Below, piece after piece: positions 61,997-64,000 of a stretch of DNA of 64,000 nt (position 1 is the first letter of the stretch; each line of letters begins with the position of its first letter). Origin of the DNA: Annona cherimola (lineage: Eukaryota > Streptophyta > Magnoliopsida > Magnoliales > Annonaceae). The position numbers and the translations under genes are program-made. The stretch spans positions 46,665,452-46,729,451 of the forward strand of contig CM059972.1 in NCBI GenBank assembly GCA_030490835.1, in the 5' to 3' direction. A model generated the notes under the pieces. That model was given only the letters and a program-made list of their open reading frames with translations, did not search any database and was not told the origin of the DNA.

Positions 61997-64000
61997 CTAG
62001 CGAGCCATAACAAATGAACCAGATCCTGAATCCTCTGATGATGGATCCCAATCCAATGATGATGAAAGAATCTTTGATAATGACATAAAGACCTCAGCCA
62101 TGGTGGGACGAGAATTCAGATCGTTCTCCACACAGCTCATAGCCAATTGAGCCATGCTGAAGACCAAATCAAAGGGATACTCATGTCGCAGGCAAGGATC
62201 AACAAAGGCTTTCAGCTTTCCTCTCACATCTTCTCCCTTGAGGATTAGCATTATTGATGCTGACAGCAGCAAGCCTCCACTTTTCTCTTCATCAGCAGTG
62301 TTAGCTAAGGCTTCCCTACCAGAAAGCAGTTCTAGCAACAACACTCCCAATGCAAACACATCGAGTTTTGGTGTGATTAGTCCATGTTCGAGATATTCTG
62401 GTGCCATGTATCCTTGGGTACCCACAACGTGCCTTGTCATCCGCAACCCACCTTGTTGATTCTCTACCAATCTTGCCAGACCAAAATTCGCCACCTTGGC
62501 CCTGAAGTTGCTGTCCAGAAGGACATTACTACTCTTCAAGTCCTTGTGGATATATGGGGGATTTGCATAATTGTGAAGATAGTTCAGGCCATCTGCGATG
62601 TCGTATGCAATCTGCACTCTCTGCTTCCAGCTGAGACTTGAACCTGAACTCTTGTATTTCTTCTCATGAAGCCAGTCACCAAGGGAGCCATTCTCTGCAA
62701 ACTCATAAACCAGGTAGGTATCTCCATGGTGCAAACAGAAACCAGAGAGTCTTATCAAGTGGGAATGCCTAACCTGGTTGAGGATCTTGATCTCATTTGT
62801 GACATCACCCTTCATCTTCTTAATTGCAGCACTATCCCCATTAATGACCCCATGGTAAACAGATCCTTTGATTATAACATCATCACTGAAAGAATTAGTT
62901 GCATTTTGCAGCTCTTCAAACTTATAGACCGTCAATGAGCCCGAAACTATGACTTGGTGAAGTCCCTGCGAGAAAACAGACTCAGATCTCATTCCAGACA
63001 ACTCTCCATTCCCAATAAATGATTCCTCCAACCTCCTCCTTTCTCGACTGGTCTTCACTGATGCTGCTCGCTTATACCTACGATGACGACGCAATTGGCA
63101 AACCAAGAGTGCAGCAGCAAGCACCAAGACGCAAAAGCCAGCTCCAATTCCAACACCCACATAAACCCATTTCCTTTTCCTTTTCCATGTATTAGATCCT
63201 TCCCCATCAGCGGGAACAAGGATGCTAGGCGGTGGAGCCTCCACTGGTGGAGGTGATGGGGTTAGGGTAAAAGCTATTGTGGGCTGAGTTTTGAGGGGAA
63301 TTAGGAAGGGAGTAAAGGGGAAAATGGTATCATCGTCCCCTGATTTCTCATTTGCATCTAAAAGGGTTTGTTCATCAACCTTAAAGCTCGCTGCCAACTT
63401 TGAAACATCATCGTTCCAGGAGGGCAGATATGTGAGTAAGTAATTGTAGCCATCGCTGATCTGGGTTGGGGTGGGACAGGCACATCTGAGTGGGACGGAC
63501 AGATTCATTCCAACATCCAAATTCCTGCTGTCATAAGGGTTCTGATTCATCATGGCCTGGCAAGTAGTGAGGCCTTGGTATGTGTTATTGGAGACAATGA
63601 GATATGTTTCCTCAGGCTTCAACGTGTAAGATGCGTCGTGTTGATAGAAATTCCTACCTGAGCAGAAGCAAGTGACAGGAACTATGACGAGGGTGTCCTT
63701 GGGAATCTTCTCCACATCAGTGATGTTGTTGGCACTGGCAATGGCCTTAGGAGCTGCGCCAAGGAGGTAGGCGATGAGGACGGCGGAGTCGTAGAGAGGA
63801 GGTTGGGATCTGAAGATGAGGTAGCTGGGGCAGGAGGTGTTGAGGCCGTTGCAGACATAGCCCAGAGTTTGGGTGAGGTTGTTGTAGCAGTCCAGCTGCT
63901 TGTTGTTGAGATAAGTTTGCTGGGCGTGAACATGAAGAACAAGGGTATGGAAATGGAAGAAGGAGAAAAGGAAGAAAAAAGCAGCAGCAGCAGAAGGTAG
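61997..64000 (-). CDS. LysM receptor-like pseudokinase, LYK4/LYK5 type (5' end off window)
   Basis: An uninterrupted 667-codon frame runs from the window edge to TAG at 61997-61999; only the first residues are missing. Counting from the edge there is a hydrophobic signal peptide at ~1-27. Three LysM modules lie at ~45-115, 120-175 and 180-240, separated by CxC motifs (C111/C113, C173/C175). A proline-rich linker and a transmembrane helix at ~279-301 follow, then basic RRHRRYKR and a kinase-like domain at ~360-650. The Gly-rich loop is degenerate (IKGSVYHG). The ATP Lys is kept (AAIKK, ~394). HRD is HKD (~485-487) and DFG is NFG (505-507), so catalysis is unlikely. This is the pattern of LYK4/LYK5/NFP-type co-receptors, which bind chitin or lipo-chitin oligomers at the plasma membrane and signal through an active LYK partner. 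Intronless, as usual for this subgroup. Length fits the family. Confidence 0.93.
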   Translation of the reverse strand, partial: LPSAAAAFFFLFSFFHFHTLVLHVHAQQTYLNNKQLDCYNNLTQTLGYVCNGLNTSCPSYLIFRSQPPLYDSAVLIAYLLGAAPKAIASANNITDVEKIPKDTLVIVPVTCFCSGRNFYQHDASYTLKPEETYLIVSNNTYQGLTTCQAMMNQNPYDSRNLDVGMNLSVPLRCACPTPTQISDGYNYLLTYLPSWNDDVSKLAASFKVDEQTLLDANEKSGDDDTIFPFTPFLIPLKTQPTIAFTLTPSPPPVEAPPPSILVPADGEGSNTWKRKRKWVYVGVGIGAGFCVLVLAAALLVCQLRRHRRYKRAASVKTSRERRRLEESFIGNGELSGMRSESVFSQGLHQVIVSGSLTVYKFEELQNATNSFSDDVIIKGSVYHGVINGDSAAIKKMKGDVTNEIKILNQVRHSHLIRLSGFCLHHGDTYLVYEFAENGSLGDWLHEKKYKSSGSSLSWKQRVQIAYDIADGLNYLHNYANPPYIHKDLKSSNVLLDSNFRAKVANFGLARLVENQQGGLRMTRHVVGTQGYMAPEYLEHGLITPKLDVFALGVLLLELLSGREALANTADEEKSGGLLLSASIMLILKGEDVRGKLKAFVDPCLRHEYPFDLVFSMAQLAMSCVENDLNSRPTMAEVFMSLSKILSSSLDWDPSSEDSGSGSFVMAR

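Noticed and set aside
62154..62938. Plus-strand ORFs opposite the LysM receptor kinase domain
   Set aside because: Antisense shadows of a strongly supported gene.

Overview
This is a nuclear plant (angiosperm) window. The evidence is GT-AG introns in a VPS13-type locus, a LysM receptor-like kinase, Ty1/copia and RTE-type LINE relics, Tourist-like MITEs and long AT-rich satellite arrays. Nothing here identifies the species.

Layout. (1) 1-8091 is a tandem satellite of ~233-bp monomers arranged in an exact 10-monomer higher-order repeat of 2328 bp. (2) 8092-8191 is a 100-N assembly gap. (3) 8192-28242 is an unrelated AT-rich satellite of ~576 bp per unit, about 35 units, homogeneous in the middle and more diverged near both ends. 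(4) 28243-30711 holds a broken minus-strand copia element, cut in pol exactly where the satellite stops, followed by a plus-strand RTE LINE 3' fragment. (5) 31335-34400 is non-coding with two MITEs of one family; the third copy is at 49454-49734. (6) 34971-45696 is a minus-strand VPS13-like gene carcass. Splice sites are intact, but it has two in-frame TGA codons, a frameshift, a locally duplicated exon, and no 5' or 3' part in the window. A minus-strand RTE LINE (45841-47380) lies just upstream of its first recognisable exon. (7) 47980-48960 is a broken LRR receptor-like kinase fragment. (8) 49454-53775 carries a MITE, a fold-back element and a compound minisatellite (10-bp units separated by a constant 127-128-bp spacer). 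(9) 53863-56680 and 57285-58600 are arrays of a ~52-bp minisatellite with a CCCGCGGG palindromic core. (10) 60080-61125 is GC-richer and holds a truncated UBA2-like RRM gene and an unrecognised ORF. (11) 61997-64000 is the only intact-looking gene, a LYK4/LYK5-type LysM receptor pseudokinase on the minus strand whose start codon lies just outside the window.

Overall the window looks like the edge of a satellite block, probably heterochromatin and possibly pericentromeric. It grades through a zone of transposon relics and decayed genes into a region with at least one functional-looking chitin- or Nod-factor-type receptor gene. I found no operon-like or defence-island system. The most distinctive structures are the higher-order satellite, the compound minisatellite, the CpG-decaying 52-bp array, and two extremely short LINE insertions with perfect target-site duplications.
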